A stretch of 64,000 nt of DNA from Saliphagus infecundisoli (GTDB lineage Archaea > Halobacteriota > Halobacteria > Halobacteriales > Natrialbaceae): the NCBI RefSeq assembly GCF_020177375.1, contig NZ_JAIWHV010000011.1, positions 1-64,000 on the forward strand, written 5' to 3'. The notes below the pieces were generated by a model, which was not told where the DNA came from, did no database searches, and was given only the letters and a program-made list of their open reading frames with translations. Shown here in pieces: positions 53,658-62,904 of this stretch; within the stretch, counting starts at the first letter, position 1, and each line of letters opens with the position of its first letter. Both the position numbers and the translations under genes were made by a program.

Positions 53658-54740
53658 ATGGAACGGGGGTCGCCGGAGGCGTTCACGCGGATGGGCACGC
53701 TCGGGATCGAAGAGGAGTGTTTCGTCGTCGACGAGCGGGGCCGGCCCACGAGCGGAACCGACGAACTCGTCTACGAGAGCGAACCCCCCGAGATTCTCGA
53801 GGACCGTCTCGACCACGAGCTGTTCAAGTTCGTGATCGAGACCCAGACGCCAGTCATCGAGCGTCCCGAGGACGCCCGCGAGGCCCTGCTCTCGATCCGG
53901 GAGGCCCTGGTCGATCACGCCGGCTCCCAGGGGTTCGGGATCGCCGCAGCGGGACTGCATCCGCTGGCGAACTGGCGCGAGCTCGAGCACGCCGAGAAAC
54001 CACGCTATCGCTCCCAGCTCGATCGGATCCAGTACCCCCAGCACAGAAACACGACCGCTGGGATCCACGTCCACGTCGGAGTCGACGACGCCGACAAGGC
54101 GGTCTGGATCGCAAACGAGTTGCGGTGGTACATGCCGATCATGCTCGCGCTGTCGGTGAACTCGCCCTATTGGTGTGGGTTCGACACCGGGCTCGAGTCC
54201 GCCCGCGCGAAGATCTTCGAGGCGCTGCCCAATACGGGGATGCCGACCCACTTCGAGGACTTCGAGGCGTTCGACGCCTTCGAGCGCCTGATGGTCGAGA
54301 GCGACGCGATCGAGGACCGGGGGGAACTCTGGTACGACGTCCGACCCCACACCGGCCACGGCACCGTCGAGATCCGGGCGCCCGACGGCCAGGCCGACCC
54401 CGACGTCGTCCTCGCGTTCGTCGAGTACACCCACGCGCTCGTCGAGGCGTTAGCCGACGACTACGACGACGGCGTCCCCTCGAGGAACCATCGCCGCGAA
54501 CTCCTCGACGAGAACAAGTGGCGCGCGATCCGCCACGGCCACGACGCGACCTTCATCGACCGCGACCTGTCAGGGACCGTCTCGCTGGGCGAGGTCGTCG
54601 AGCGGGAGTGCGATCGGCTTGGAATCTCCGGCATTCGAGAGGTCCACGACCGCGAGAGCGGCGCGACTCGTCAGCGCCGACTCCGCGAGGAAAGTGACGA
54701 CGTGCTCTGTGCGTCGCTGGACCTCGAGACCGGCGAGTAG
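53658..54740 (+). CDS. gshA: Glutamate--cysteine ligase (gamma-glutamylcysteine synthesis)
   Basis: A 360-residue enzyme of the GCS2 family, which makes gamma-glutamylcysteine, the main low-molecular-weight thiol in haloarchaea. Signature parts are [13 protein letters not shown], the [16 protein letters not shown] loop, and [22 protein letters not shown]-like CGTTATTTACCG lies about 35 bases upstream, so it has its own promoter despite following fibrillarin. Confidence 0.95.
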   Translation: MERGSPEAFTRMGTLGIEEECFVVDERGRPTSGTDELVYESEPPEILEDRLDHELFKFVIETQTPVIERPEDAREALLSIREALVDHAGSQGFGIAAAGLHPLANWRELEHAEKPRYRSQLDRIQYPQHRNTTAGIHVHVGVDDADKAVWIANELRWYMPIMLALSVNSPYWCGFDTGLESARAKIFEALPNTGMPTHFEDFEAFDAFERLMVESDAIEDRGELWYDVRPHTGHGTVEIRAPDGQADPDVVLAFVEYTHALVEALADDYDDGVPSRNHRRELLDENKWRAIRHGHDATFIDRDLSGTVSLGEVVERECDRLGISGIREVHDRESGATRQRRLREESDDVLCASLDLETGE

Positions 54741-54877
54741 AACCCGAGGTATCGGGAGCGTCACGGACGGGCGAGCGTCGAGCACACTCCGTCCCGGGTC
54801 GGAATGCACCTACTACCGTACGTCGACCGTCCGATCCAGCCGAAGTGCATTCGATGGGGATAGTAGAATCGGACGTG

Positions 54878-55170
54878 ACATCCTCCCGCGCCTGAAGACG
54901 CGGGCCTCCCACGCCCACGAAAAGGGCGGTTCGTTGGGACCTTCTGGTTTCGAGTCCGACGAACTCATGGCGGTGCCACGTCGCCGTTACTCCTATCCCA
55001 CACGGGACTCGGAGGTACTTGGGTATGTTTCGTCGGTCTGCGTTCCCGAGGGCTTACTTTTTGATGAGGCAAACACCGAGTCAACTGCCAGTTTTCGGGG
55101 TGTCGAGACGCGACGGTTCTCCGTCACGGCGACGGATAAATATACGCCCGTGAGGCACCTAACCCTTCCG
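54878..55170 (-). mobile_element. Decayed right end of an IS1341/IS605-type (TnpB) element
   Basis: On the minus strand the segment ends ...CGCGGGAGGATGTCAC, the usual right end of haloarchaeal IS1341-type elements, with hairpin arms CCCGCG/CGCGGG (54885-54890 and 54899-54904). The frame leading to it reads KSKPSGTQTDETYPSTSESRVG, then two in-frame stops, then SSSDSKPEGPNEPPF, resembling the degenerate tails of haloarchaeal TnpB proteins. Upstream frames are broken, so only a remnant remains. The left boundary is a guess. Resemblance is from memory and was not searched. Confidence 0.45.
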
Positions 55171-55725
55171 ATTCGGGCGTTTGAACAGATGAAGACGGCG
55201 ATTCATCCACGCCGTAGAGTGGTCACTGCAACACTTGAATATTCAGAAGGAACGTGGCGATCTAGTTCTCAGCGACGCTCGGAGGCTTGTTTAATCGGGA
55301 AATCCACTCGTGGTGAGAAGCGCTTTGAGCTGGAGCCTGTGATGCGTATTCATCCATTGCGCTAATCACTCAACGGCGTGGTATTCTCGCCTGCGAGTCC
55401 TATAACCCTCGTTTTGGATGGCATGGCCGCATCCTATTTATAAAAATATACTGACTAATAAATAAACCTATTGGATTTCTTTGTTGATAACAGGGAACCG
55501 TTCTACAAGCTCGAAACACTCCTGTAGTTCCCCAATAGCCAATATATCGATTATATAATCGGGTTCTGAGATCCGTTGACGGTCCGATAGACGACCAATC
55601 GATTCAGATTTATATTTTATTCGATCAACGTTTTAATTCGATAGGAATGGTAGATCGATGTACCGGATCCGGAGACTGTCTCACCAGCGCGCGTGGCAAC
55701 CGTCTCAAAACGATCGGATCGAAGG

Positions 55726-55742
55726 ATTCTCTGATAGAGAAT
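55726..55742. promoter_or_regulatory. Palindromic site copy 1
   Basis: ATTCTCT-GAT-AGAGAAT, perfect arms of seven bases. It lies in a non-coding region about 490 bases upstream of malate synthase. A second copy with identical core arms lies at 55964. Likely a binding site for a dimeric regulator; the IclR protein encoded at 60665-61429 is one candidate. Confidence 0.5.
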
Positions 55743-55963
55743 TCTGGAAGCCACCGATAGCCGCTCTACCGGACACGTTCCGTTTACGCTCCTCTCGTCT
55801 CTCGAGACCACTCGGGACCGACTGGGACACAGCCAGTAGGGATTACAAACATAGGTCAGTAAATCCAGGATCGTTGAAAAGGAGTGGTCGATGCGGCCCC
55901 GGACACGCGCTCCTGAGCGGAACGGGTTTGCGGTGGGACCGTCTCCGGGAACGATCGAGTCAA

Positions 55964-55978
55964 TTCTCTATTAGAGAA
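55964..55978. promoter_or_regulatory. Palindromic site copy 2
   Basis: TTCTCT-ATT-AGAGAA, perfect six-base arms. GATCGA precedes both copies at almost the same distance, so they may be diverged direct repeats of about 30 bases. Copy 2 lies about 195 bases upstream of the malate synthase TATA box. Confidence 0.5.
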
Positions 55979-56170
55979 CATGGGGCCGCCCGCGGATCGC
56001 TACTGGGACCCTCACTCTCCGTTTTGCCCGCCGAGTGGGGAGGGTTTCGGGAGTTTCGAAGCCGATCCCTGCTCCGGTTCCCGTGCTCGGGCCGGCCATG
56101 TGTTTTCTAACGGGAAATGAAAGCCCATTGGAGCGCCGCGAGACACGCCGGAACGGAACGTCAAGGGCAC

Positions 56171-56185
56171 GAAAAGAGTTATAAT
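56171..56185 (+). promoter_or_regulatory. Malate synthase core promoter
   Basis: GAAAAG (B-recognition-like) followed by TATA box TTATAAT (56179-56185). The ATG at 56216 lies 31 bases downstream of the box, so the transcript should have almost no leader. This is one of the clearest archaeal promoters in the window. Confidence 0.65.
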
Positions 56186-56215
56186 GGCTCGATCGAGTTG
56201 TGTATCCGACACAGG

Positions 56216-57520
56216 ATGAGCAGTAGACGTCAGTACCAACGGGAGTTCGTCCGAACGTTTTTCACCTCGCCGACGGCCGTCGAGGGAGACGATTCGGCGA
56301 AGATGTTACGGAGCGCGTCACAGCTTCGAGGAATGCAGGCACCCGACGCCTGGATTCCGGACAACGAGGACGCGACGGCGCCCTCGATGCGCGAGGAGGG
56401 AGTCGAGAATATCGTCGAGGTCGTCTCCGAACACGGAGAGGAGTTCCCCGGCGAGATCCACCCGCGCATTGTCTGGCACAGGGACGATCCCTCGACCCGG
56501 TACGAGGGGTTCCAGCAGATGCTCCGGATCGCGGACCCGGAGGCGGGGGCCGTCGAACACGTCGACGGGTTCGTCATCCCCGAGGTCGGCGATATAGACG
56601 ACTGGAAGAAAGCCGACGAGTTCTTCACGATCATCGAATCCGAACACGGGCTCGAGGAGGGGAGCCTCTCGATGTCGGTCATCGTCGAGAGCGGGGCCGC
56701 CGAGTTGGCCCTCGGAGACCTCCGCGAGGAGATGGGCAACCCCTCGAACAACTTAGAGCGGCTCTTCATGCTCGTCGACGGCGAGGTCGACTACACCAAG
56801 GACATGCGCGCGATGACGCCGACCGGCGAGCTGCCGGCGTGGCCCGAACTCCGCCACAACACCTCGCGGGGGGCGAGCGCCGCGGGATTGATCGCCGTCG
56901 ATGGTCCATACGACGACATCCGCAACGTAGAGGGCTACCACGCCCGGATGGAGGAAAACCGGGCGAAAGGCATGATCGGGATCTGGTCGCTCACGCCGGG
57001 CCAGGTCGTCGAGGCCAACGAAGGGCCGTTGCCGCCGGAAACCGAACGCTGGCTCCTCGACGTCGGCGGGTCCGAGGTCGAACTGGACGACGTCGAGGGA
57101 GGGCAGGCCTACGACGGCACCGAACTGGGCCTCGAGGAGCTCGACGAGGGGATGTACCGTCTCGAGGACGGTGGTGAAATCCACGAACTCGACGAGGAGC
57201 AGTTACGGGAACGGCTGGTCGAGATGGTCTCGTACGTCCCGAGCATGGACGACATCGTCGATTCGATGGCGGAGTTCGAGGCCGCAAAGGAGGCCGGCAG
57301 GGGCGCCATCGCCATGACCCAGTCGGCCACGTTGGTCGTCGACGGGATCGAAGTCGAGATCAGCACCGACCGGATGTGGGACGAGGCGACCTACCAGGCC
57401 GCGGGGACGCCCATCGCACTGTTCCGGGACGTCCACGAACACCGGCCCGACCAGCACGACGAACTCAAGGAGCGGTACGGACCGGAAGTCGTCGAGCGGG
57501 CGCTGGACCTCGACGTCTGA
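56216..57520 (+). CDS. aceB: Malate synthase, haloarchaeal type
   Basis: A 434-residue enzyme condensing glyoxylate with acetyl-CoA to malate. It is the small haloarchaeal isoform: FVRTFFTSPTAVEGDD at the start, MQAPDAWIPDNEDATAPSM, EHVDGFVIPEVGDIDDWKKADEFF and DRMWDEATYQAAGTPI all match the Haloferax enzyme as I recall it. The isocitrate lyase that usually partners it is not in the window. The downstream FAD/Fe-S dehydrogenase could provide glyoxylate from glycolate. Confidence 0.95.
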   Translation: MSSRRQYQREFVRTFFTSPTAVEGDDSAKMLRSASQLRGMQAPDAWIPDNEDATAPSMREEGVENIVEVVSEHGEEFPGEIHPRIVWHRDDPSTRYEGFQQMLRIADPEAGAVEHVDGFVIPEVGDIDDWKKADEFFTIIESEHGLEEGSLSMSVIVESGAAELALGDLREEMGNPSNNLERLFMLVDGEVDYTKDMRAMTPTGELPAWPELRHNTSRGASAAGLIAVDGPYDDIRNVEGYHARMEENRAKGMIGIWSLTPGQVVEANEGPLPPETERWLLDVGGSEVELDDVEGGQAYDGTELGLEELDEGMYRLEDGGEIHELDEEQLRERLVEMVSYVPSMDDIVDSMAEFEAAKEAGRGAIAMTQSATLVVDGIEVEISTDRMWDEATYQAAGTPIALFRDVHEHRPDQHDELKERYGPEVVERALDLDV

Positions 57521-57633
57521 GCGCGGGCGTCAGCAGCAGCCGGCCGGTTCGGGGGAGGCGAGAGTCGCGCCGACGGCTACCGTCAGGCATTGACTCACAA
57601 ACTATATCCCGGTTTGAGATGAAGGAAGGACAA

Positions 57634-60606
57634 ATGGCCTACGAGACACCGGCGAACTCGCGGGAGACACGGCAGGAGGGACCGCTGGGAGACGACGCCG
57701 CGGAGTACGCTGCACTCGCGGCGGACCTGCGGGCCGCGGTCGATGGCGCCGTCAGGTTCGACGAGTACGCCCGGGTCCTGTACGCCACCGACGGAAGCAT
57801 CTACCGGGCACGCCCGGCGGGCGCGGTCGAGCCGAGGGACGTCGCCGACGTCCAGTCGGCCGTCCGGGTCGCCGCCGACCACGACGTCCCGATCATCGCC
57901 CGCGGCGCCGGCTCCTCGCTCGGCGGCCAGGCGGTCGGCCCGGGCTGTGTCGTCCTCGACCTCTCGACGCACATGGACGGCGTCGTCGAGATCCGGCCGG
58001 AGGACCGTCGCGCCGTCGTCCAGCCGGGGGTCGTCCAGGACGATCTGGATGCCCGGCTGGCTCCACACGGGTTGAAGTTCGCTCCCGATCCCGCCTCCTC
58101 AAACCGGGCGACCGTCGGCGGCGGGATCGGCAACAACTCGACGGGCGCCCACTCGGTGCGATACGGGATCACCGACGAGTACACCGAACGGTTGGATGTG
58201 GTCCTCGCCGACGGCAGTCGGATCGAAACTCGCGAGGTCGTCCTCGATAGCCCGGAGTGGGATCGGATCGTCGAGGGCGATTCACGCGAGGCGGAACTCT
58301 ACCGGACGGTTCGACGCCTCGTCGAGGACAACGAAACGGAGATCGAGAGCCGGTATCCCGACCTCAAACGGAACGTCTCGGGGTACAACCTCCAGAAGGT
58401 CATCTATCGGAACGACGACGGCGAGCGGGCGATCAATCTCTCGAAACTGTTCGTCGGCGCCGAATCGACGCTCGGCATCGTCGTCGAGGCCGAACTCTCC
58501 CTGGTCACCAAGCCCGCCGAGACCGCGCTCGCGCTCTACTGCTTCGACGACCTGATCGACGCCCTCGAGGCGGTTCCCGTGGCCCTCGAGTACGACGTGA
58601 GCGCGGTCGAGTTGATGGACGACGAGGTGTTTCGCCTCGCCCGCGACTCCGAGCAGTACGCGACCTACGAGGAGCCGATCCCCGAGGGGACCGCCGCCGC
58701 CCTGATGGTCGAGTTCGACTCCGAACTGGTCGCCGACTTCGAGGCGGCGATTTCGCGGACGAACGAGCGCTTTCTCGCCTCAGGTACTGCCTTCGACGCC
58801 ATCGAGGCGTACACCGACGACGCACAGGCGGACCTCTGGAAGCTCCGGAAGGCGGCGATCCCGCTCCTGATGAGCCTCGAGGGCGACCCCAAGCCGTATC
58901 CGTTCATCGAGGACGCGACGGTTCCCCCGGGAGAGCTCGCCGACTACACCCGGCGATTCGAGGAGATCCTCGCGGCCCACGACACCTCGGCGGCCTACTT
59001 CGCTCACGCAGGATCAGGCACGCTCCACATCCGTCCAATCCTTTCGCTGAAAGAGGGGGAGGGAATCGAGACGATGCGATCGATCGCCGACGACGTGACC
59101 GACCTCGTCGTCGAACACCACGGCGCGTTCTCGGGCGAACACGGCGACGGACTGGCCCGGACGGAGTTTAACCCGAAGATGTACGGCAAGACGCTCTGGG
59201 AGGCGTTCCGGGAGCTCAAGACCGCGTTCGACCCCGACTGGCGGATGAACCCGGGGAAGGTGGTCTACCGCGATTCGAACCCGACGGACATGCGCGAGCA
59301 CCTCCGGTACGGGGAGGGGTATTCCTCGCTGGAGTCCCAGACGGAACTCGACTTCTCGGACGAAGGGGGGTTTGCCCACCTCGTCGAACTCTGTAACGGC
59401 TGTGGGACCTGTCGCCAGACCGAGACGGACGTGATGTGTCCGACCTACCGGGCGACCGGCGACGAGATGACGACGACCCGGGGGCGTGCGAACATGCTCC
59501 GCGCGGCGATCAGCGGCGACCTCTCCGAGGACGAGCTCTACACCGAACGGTTCCAGACGGAGGTCCTCGACCTCTGTGTCGGCTGCAAGGGCTGCAAGTC
59601 GGACTGTCCGACCGGCGTGGACATGGCGAAGCTGAAGACGGAGGTCAAACACCAGTACCACGAGCGGGAGGGTTCGAGCCTGCGCACGAAGCTCTTCGGC
59701 CGGATCGACCGGCTCTCGTGGCTCGGATCGCTGGCGGCGCCGCTGTCGAACCGGGCGACCGCGATCCCGGGTTCGCGGCGGGTGCTCGAGTCGGCCTTCG
59801 GGATCGCGGCCGACCGCTCGCTCCCGCGTTTCGCCGACGAGTCGCTCCGGGAGTGGGCGGCGGATAGACGGCCGAGGGTCTCCGCCGAGGAGGCCGAGCG
59901 AAAGGTGCTCCTCTTTCCGGACACGTACACGAACTACAACTACCCGGAGCCGGGAAAGGCGGCGATCCGGGTCCTCGAGGCGGCGGGCGTCCACGTCCGC
60001 GTTCCCTCGGAGGTCGCCCCGAGCGGGCGCGCGGCCTACTCCGTGGGCCTGCTCGACATCGCGAAGGAGCGCGCACACACCAACGTGGACGTGTTCACCG
60101 AATACATCGACGACGGGTGGGAGATCGTCTCGGTCGAGCCGAGCGACGCAGTGCTCTTCCAGGACGAGTACACGGACCTCGTCGGCGATTCGGCCGTCAA
60201 TCCCGTCGCCGGCCACTCGTACGGCGTCTGTGAGTACCTCGACGTCCACCGGCTGGTCGAGGGCATCGAGACGACCGATCCGACGACCTCCCTCACCTAC
60301 CACGGCCACTGCCACCAACACGCCGCGGGGAAAGACCACCACGCGGTCGGCGTGCTCCGCCGGGCGGGCTACGCGGTCGACCCGCTCGATTCCGGATGCT
60401 GTGGAATGGCCGGCTCCTTCGGCTACGAGGCCGAACACTACGACCTCTCGAAGGCCATCGGCGAACTGCTGTTCGAGAAGATCCGGGCGAGCGACGGTGA
60501 GCAGGTCGTCGCGCCCGGGGGCTCCTGTCGGAGCCAGATCGGCGACGGCTCTGGAGAAATTCCGCCACACCCGATCGAGATGCTCGACCGGGTCGTCGTC
60601 CGGTAG
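57634..60606 (+). CDS. FAD- and Fe-S-containing 2-hydroxyacid dehydrogenase (GlcD-GlcF fusion)
   Basis: A 990-residue fusion. Residues about 50-230 form the FAD-binding domain (PIIARGAGSSLGGQAVGPG, NRATVGGGIGNNSTGAHS), residues about 230-540 form the FAD-oxidase C domain (ending FSGEHGDGLARTEFNPKMYG), two 4Fe-4S clusters follow (CNGCGTCRQTETDVMCP and CVGCKGCKSDCP), and the CCG domain closes the protein (HGHCHQHAAG, SGCCGMAGSFGYE). It oxidises D-lactate or glycolate and passes electrons to the membrane chain. With malate synthase just upstream, glycolate to glyoxylate is the favoured idea. ATG 57634 is used because GGAAGGA precedes it; ATG 57619 is an alternative. Confidence 0.9.
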   Translation: MAYETPANSRETRQEGPLGDDAAEYAALAADLRAAVDGAVRFDEYARVLYATDGSIYRARPAGAVEPRDVADVQSAVRVAADHDVPIIARGAGSSLGGQAVGPGCVVLDLSTHMDGVVEIRPEDRRAVVQPGVVQDDLDARLAPHGLKFAPDPASSNRATVGGGIGNNSTGAHSVRYGITDEYTERLDVVLADGSRIETREVVLDSPEWDRIVEGDSREAELYRTVRRLVEDNETEIESRYPDLKRNVSGYNLQKVIYRNDDGERAINLSKLFVGAESTLGIVVEAELSLVTKPAETALALYCFDDLIDALEAVPVALEYDVSAVELMDDEVFRLARDSEQYATYEEPIPEGTAAALMVEFDSELVADFEAAISRTNERFLASGTAFDAIEAYTDDAQADLWKLRKAAIPLLMSLEGDPKPYPFIEDATVPPGELADYTRRFEEILAAHDTSAAYFAHAGSGTLHIRPILSLKEGEGIETMRSIADDVTDLVVEHHGAFSGEHGDGLARTEFNPKMYGKTLWEAFRELKTAFDPDWRMNPGKVVYRDSNPTDMREHLRYGEGYSSLESQTELDFSDEGGFAHLVELCNGCGTCRQTETDVMCPTYRATGDEMTTTRGRANMLRAAISGDLSEDELYTERFQTEVLDLCVGCKGCKSDCPTGVDMAKLKTEVKHQYHEREGSSLRTKLFGRIDRLSWLGSLAAPLSNRATAIPGSRRVLESAFGIAADRSLPRFADESLREWAADRRPRVSAEEAERKVLLFPDTYTNYNYPEPGKAAIRVLEAAGVHVRVPSEVAPSGRAAYSVGLLDIAKERAHTNVDVFTEYIDDGWEIVSVEPSDAVLFQDEYTDLVGDSAVNPVAGHSYGVCEYLDVHRLVEGIETTDPTTSLTYHGHCHQHAAGKDHHAVGVLRRAGYAVDPLDSGCCGMAGSFGYEAEHYDLSKAIGELLFEKIRASDGEQVVAPGGSCRSQIGDGSGEIPPHPIEMLDRVVVR

Positions 60607-60664
60607 GTCGCCTCTCGCCTCGTGTCCGGCGTGGGCCGAACCGGGCCCGTGATTCGAGGAGGAC

Positions 60665-61429
60665 CTACGAGTAGGTGATGCTCAACTCGACGAGGTTCGC
60701 GGTGTTCTTGACGGCGTCTACGTACTCCGCTCTGGCGTCGTCGTTCGCCAGCCGACTTTTGGGGGTCGAGAGGCTCACCGCGCCCTCGACGGCGCCGTCC
60801 TCGGTCCGGATCGGGGCGGCCACACACCGGAGTCCCCGCCACCGTTCCTCGTCGTCGTAGGCCCACCCCTGTTCGGCGATCCGCTCGAGTTCCTCGTGCA
60901 TCCGCCCCTCGTCGGTGATCGTATTCGGGGTTCCGGGCGGGAGCCCGCGGTGGTCGATGATCGCCTCGATCCGTTCGTCGGGGAGGTGGCCGAGGATCGC
61001 CTTCCCGAGCGCGGAGTTGTGGAGGGGCAACTGCGTCCCGATGTGGGTGTTGAGTTCCACCGAGTTGCCGCCCTTGGCGCGATAGAGGACGACGCCCAGC
61101 CCCCGCTCGTGGGTCGCGAGCGTGACGAGTTCGCCCGTCTCGTCGGCCAGGTCGTCGACCTTCGGCTTTGCGGCCTCGTAGAGGTCGATCTCGTTTCGGA
61201 GGATCCCGCCGACGGTGAGAAATCTGAGGCTCAACCTGTAGGACTCCCCTTCCTTGACCACGTACTCGTGTTCGCGGAGGGTACTGAGGTGGTTGTGGAC
61301 CGTGCTCTTGTTCATCTCCAACACGGCGGCGATCTCACGGAGGGGTGCCGAGCGGAGTTCGGTGAGAGTCTCGACGATCTCCATGGTGGTTTCGAGGGCC
61401 TTGACCGGGTGGCGTGCGCCGTCGTTCAT
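60665..61429 (-). CDS. IclR-family transcription regulator
   Basis: A 254-residue regulator with an N-terminal winged helix (PLREIAAVLEMNKSTVHNHLSTLREHEYV) and a C-terminal effector-binding domain (LPLHNSALGKAILGHLPDERIE, RCVAAPIRTEDGAVEGAVSLS). IclR proteins often sense the acids their targets make. It is convergent with the dehydrogenase (58 bases apart) and divergent from the cupin-PEP hydrolase-Tm-1 run, so it likely controls the cluster. The ATG at 61429 is the normal start (MNDGARHPVKALETT). Confidence 0.93.
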   Translation of the reverse strand: MNDGARHPVKALETTMEIVETLTELRSAPLREIAAVLEMNKSTVHNHLSTLREHEYVVKEGESYRLSLRFLTVGGILRNEIDLYEAAKPKVDDLADETGELVTLATHERGLGVVLYRAKGGNSVELNTHIGTQLPLHNSALGKAILGHLPDERIEAIIDHRGLPPGTPNTITDEGRMHEELERIAEQGWAYDDEERWRGLRCVAAPIRTEDGAVEGAVSLSTPKSRLANDDARAEYVDAVKNTANLVELSITYS

Positions 61430-61583
61430 ACAGGGACCAACGTGTCGATCGATCATCAAGGTATTCATCGATGGAGAACGCCCGGATCGTTGAAGAGTCC
61501 GTCCGCCCCTCCGCCACGGCCCCATCGCTGGTCGGCCGGCGTACGGTCGTCCCTGCCGGAGGACGATGGGAACACTTCCCAAA

Positions 61584-61591
61584 CATTTATG
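61584..61591 (+). promoter_or_regulatory. Cupin operon TATA-like box
   Basis: CATTTATG with TTTAT at 61586-61590, preceded by CCCAAA. The ATG at 61619 lies about 30 bases downstream, so a leaderless start there is favoured over the in-frame ATG at 61589, which overlaps the box itself. Confidence 0.5.
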
Positions 61592-61618
61592 AACGATACC
61601 GCTGACTCCTCGGACGTC

Positions 61619-62020
61619 ATGGGCGACCAGCAACGGTTCGTACGGCCGGAGGCGATCGAGACGCTCGAGCTCGACTGGGGGACGATCAAGTGGCTGAGTA
61701 CGCCGGAGACGACGGGCGCGGAGACGTTCAGTGCGGGGGTCGTCGTCCTCGAGCCGGGCAAGGGCCACGAGCGCCACACCCATCCTGACAGCGAGGAGGT
61801 GCTCTACGTCCTCAGCGGCGGGGGCGTCCAGACGATCGCCGACGAGGAGCGGGAGGTCACCGCGGGGGAGATGCTGTACATCCCCGCGGGCGTCGAACAC
61901 AGCACGATGAACACCTCCTGGGAGCCGCTCCGCTTCCTGGCGATATACGGGCCGCCGGGCCCCGAGGCCGAACTCCGTCACCTCGCGGAGTGTACCGTGG
62001 TTCCGCCCGAGGAGCAGTAA
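61619..62020 (+). CDS. Cupin-domain protein
   Basis: A 133-residue small beta-barrel with the two cupin motifs: GKGHERHTHPDSEEVLYVLSG (metal-binding His pair and Glu) and GEMLYIPAGVEHS. It ends in VPPEEQ. Such proteins can be isomerases, lyases, decarboxylases or sugar-acid binding proteins. The start at 61619 is preferred (MGDQQRFVRP). It begins an apparent operon with the TIM-barrel and Tm-1-like genes and is divergent from iclR. Substrate is unknown. Confidence 0.88.
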   Translation: MGDQQRFVRPEAIETLELDWGTIKWLSTPETTGAETFSAGVVVLEPGKGHERHTHPDSEEVLYVLSGGGVQTIADEEREVTAGEMLYIPAGVEHSTMNTSWEPLRFLAIYGPPGPEAELRHLAECTVVPPEEQ

Positions 62021-62070
62021 CTCAGGGACCCCAATATTGATTAGCCGGACCGACGATTGACGAGTCGTAC

Positions 62071-62904
62071 ATGAAGTTCACACGGGACGAGTCCCTCGAT
62101 CGACTGGAGTCCGTCGTCGAGAGCGGCGAGCCGATCGTCGGCGCTGGTGCGGGAACCGGGATCTCCGCGAAGTTCGCCGAGCAGGGCGGCGTCGATCTGC
62201 TCATCATCTACAACTCCGGGCGCTATCGGATGAACGGCCGCGGGTCGCTCGCGGGACTCCTTCCCTACGGCGACGCGAACGAGATCGTCGTCGAGATGGG
62301 CAACGAGGTGATCCCCGTCGTCGAGGACACGCCGGTGCTCGCGGGCGTCAACGGGACCGACCCGTTCCGGGAGATGGACGTCTTCATCGAGGACCTCCGC
62401 CGGCGGGGCTTCTCGGGCGTCCAGAACTTCCCGACGGTGGGGCTGATCGACGAGGACAGCAGTTTCCGGCAGAACTTAGAGGAGACCGGGATGGGCTACG
62501 ACCGCGAGATCGAGATGATCCGGGAGGCCAGCGACCAGGGGATGTTGACCTGCCCCTACGTCTTCGACGAGGCACAGGCCCGCGCGATGGCCGAGGCCGG
62601 CGCCGACGTCGTCGTCTCCCACATGGGGCTGACGACCTCGGGGGACATCGGCGCCGAGACCGCCCTCGATCTGGAGACGGCCACGGAACGCGTCCAGGCC
62701 CACCACGACGCGGCCACGGAGGCAAACGAGGACGTCATGGTGATCTGTCACGGCGGCCCGATCGCCTGGCCCGACGACGCCGCCTACGTCCTCGAGCACA
62801 CGGAGGGCGTCGTCGGCTTCTTCGGCGCCTCGAGCATCGAACGCCTCCCCACGGAGGAGGCGATCCGCGAGCAGGCACGGGAGTTCAAGGAGATCGAGTT
62901 CTGA
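62071..62904 (+). CDS. PEP-hydrolase-family TIM barrel (Tm-1 C-terminal-like)
   Basis: A 277-residue barrel similar to PEP hydrolase/phosphoenolpyruvate-family proteins: IVGAGAGTGISAKFAEQGGVD, LPYGDANEIV, GVQNFPTVGLIDE, VVSHMGLTTSGDIG and VICHGGPIAWP. This family corresponds to the C-terminal half of the plant Tm-1 protein. The stop shares one base with the next ATG (TGATG), so the two are coupled as a split Tm-1. The natural reaction is not established. Confidence 0.87.
   Translation: MKFTRDESLDRLESVVESGEPIVGAGAGTGISAKFAEQGGVDLLIIYNSGRYRMNGRGSLAGLLPYGDANEIVVEMGNEVIPVVEDTPVLAGVNGTDPFREMDVFIEDLRRRGFSGVQNFPTVGLIDEDSSFRQNLEETGMGYDREIEMIREASDQGMLTCPYVFDEAQARAMAEAGADVVVSHMGLTTSGDIGAETALDLETATERVQAHHDAATEANEDVMVICHGGPIAWPDDAAYVLEHTEGVVGFFGASSIERLPTEEAIREQAREFKEIEF

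Larger units (their letters stand above)
54741..56215. other. 1.47-kb gene-poor low-GC accessory patch
   Basis: No convincing intact gene. From left to right: probable right end of an IS1341-type element (54878-54904) with a decayed TnpB tail to about 55170; a mixed stretch with short broken frames; a very A/T-rich zone (55430-55640); two copies of a TTCTCT-N3-AGAGAA palindrome (55726-55742 and 55964-55978); and the malate synthase promoter (56171-56185). Plus-strand frames such as 55658-56110 have low coding quality and are not called. Confidence 0.6.

Noticed and set aside
54967-55365. 132-residue plus-strand frame
   Set aside because: Antisense to the decayed TnpB tail; the minus-strand reading explains the sequence better.
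55658-56110. 150-residue plus-strand frame upstream of malate synthase
   Set aside because: Composition is random-like, it contains both palindromes and lacks family features or start signals.
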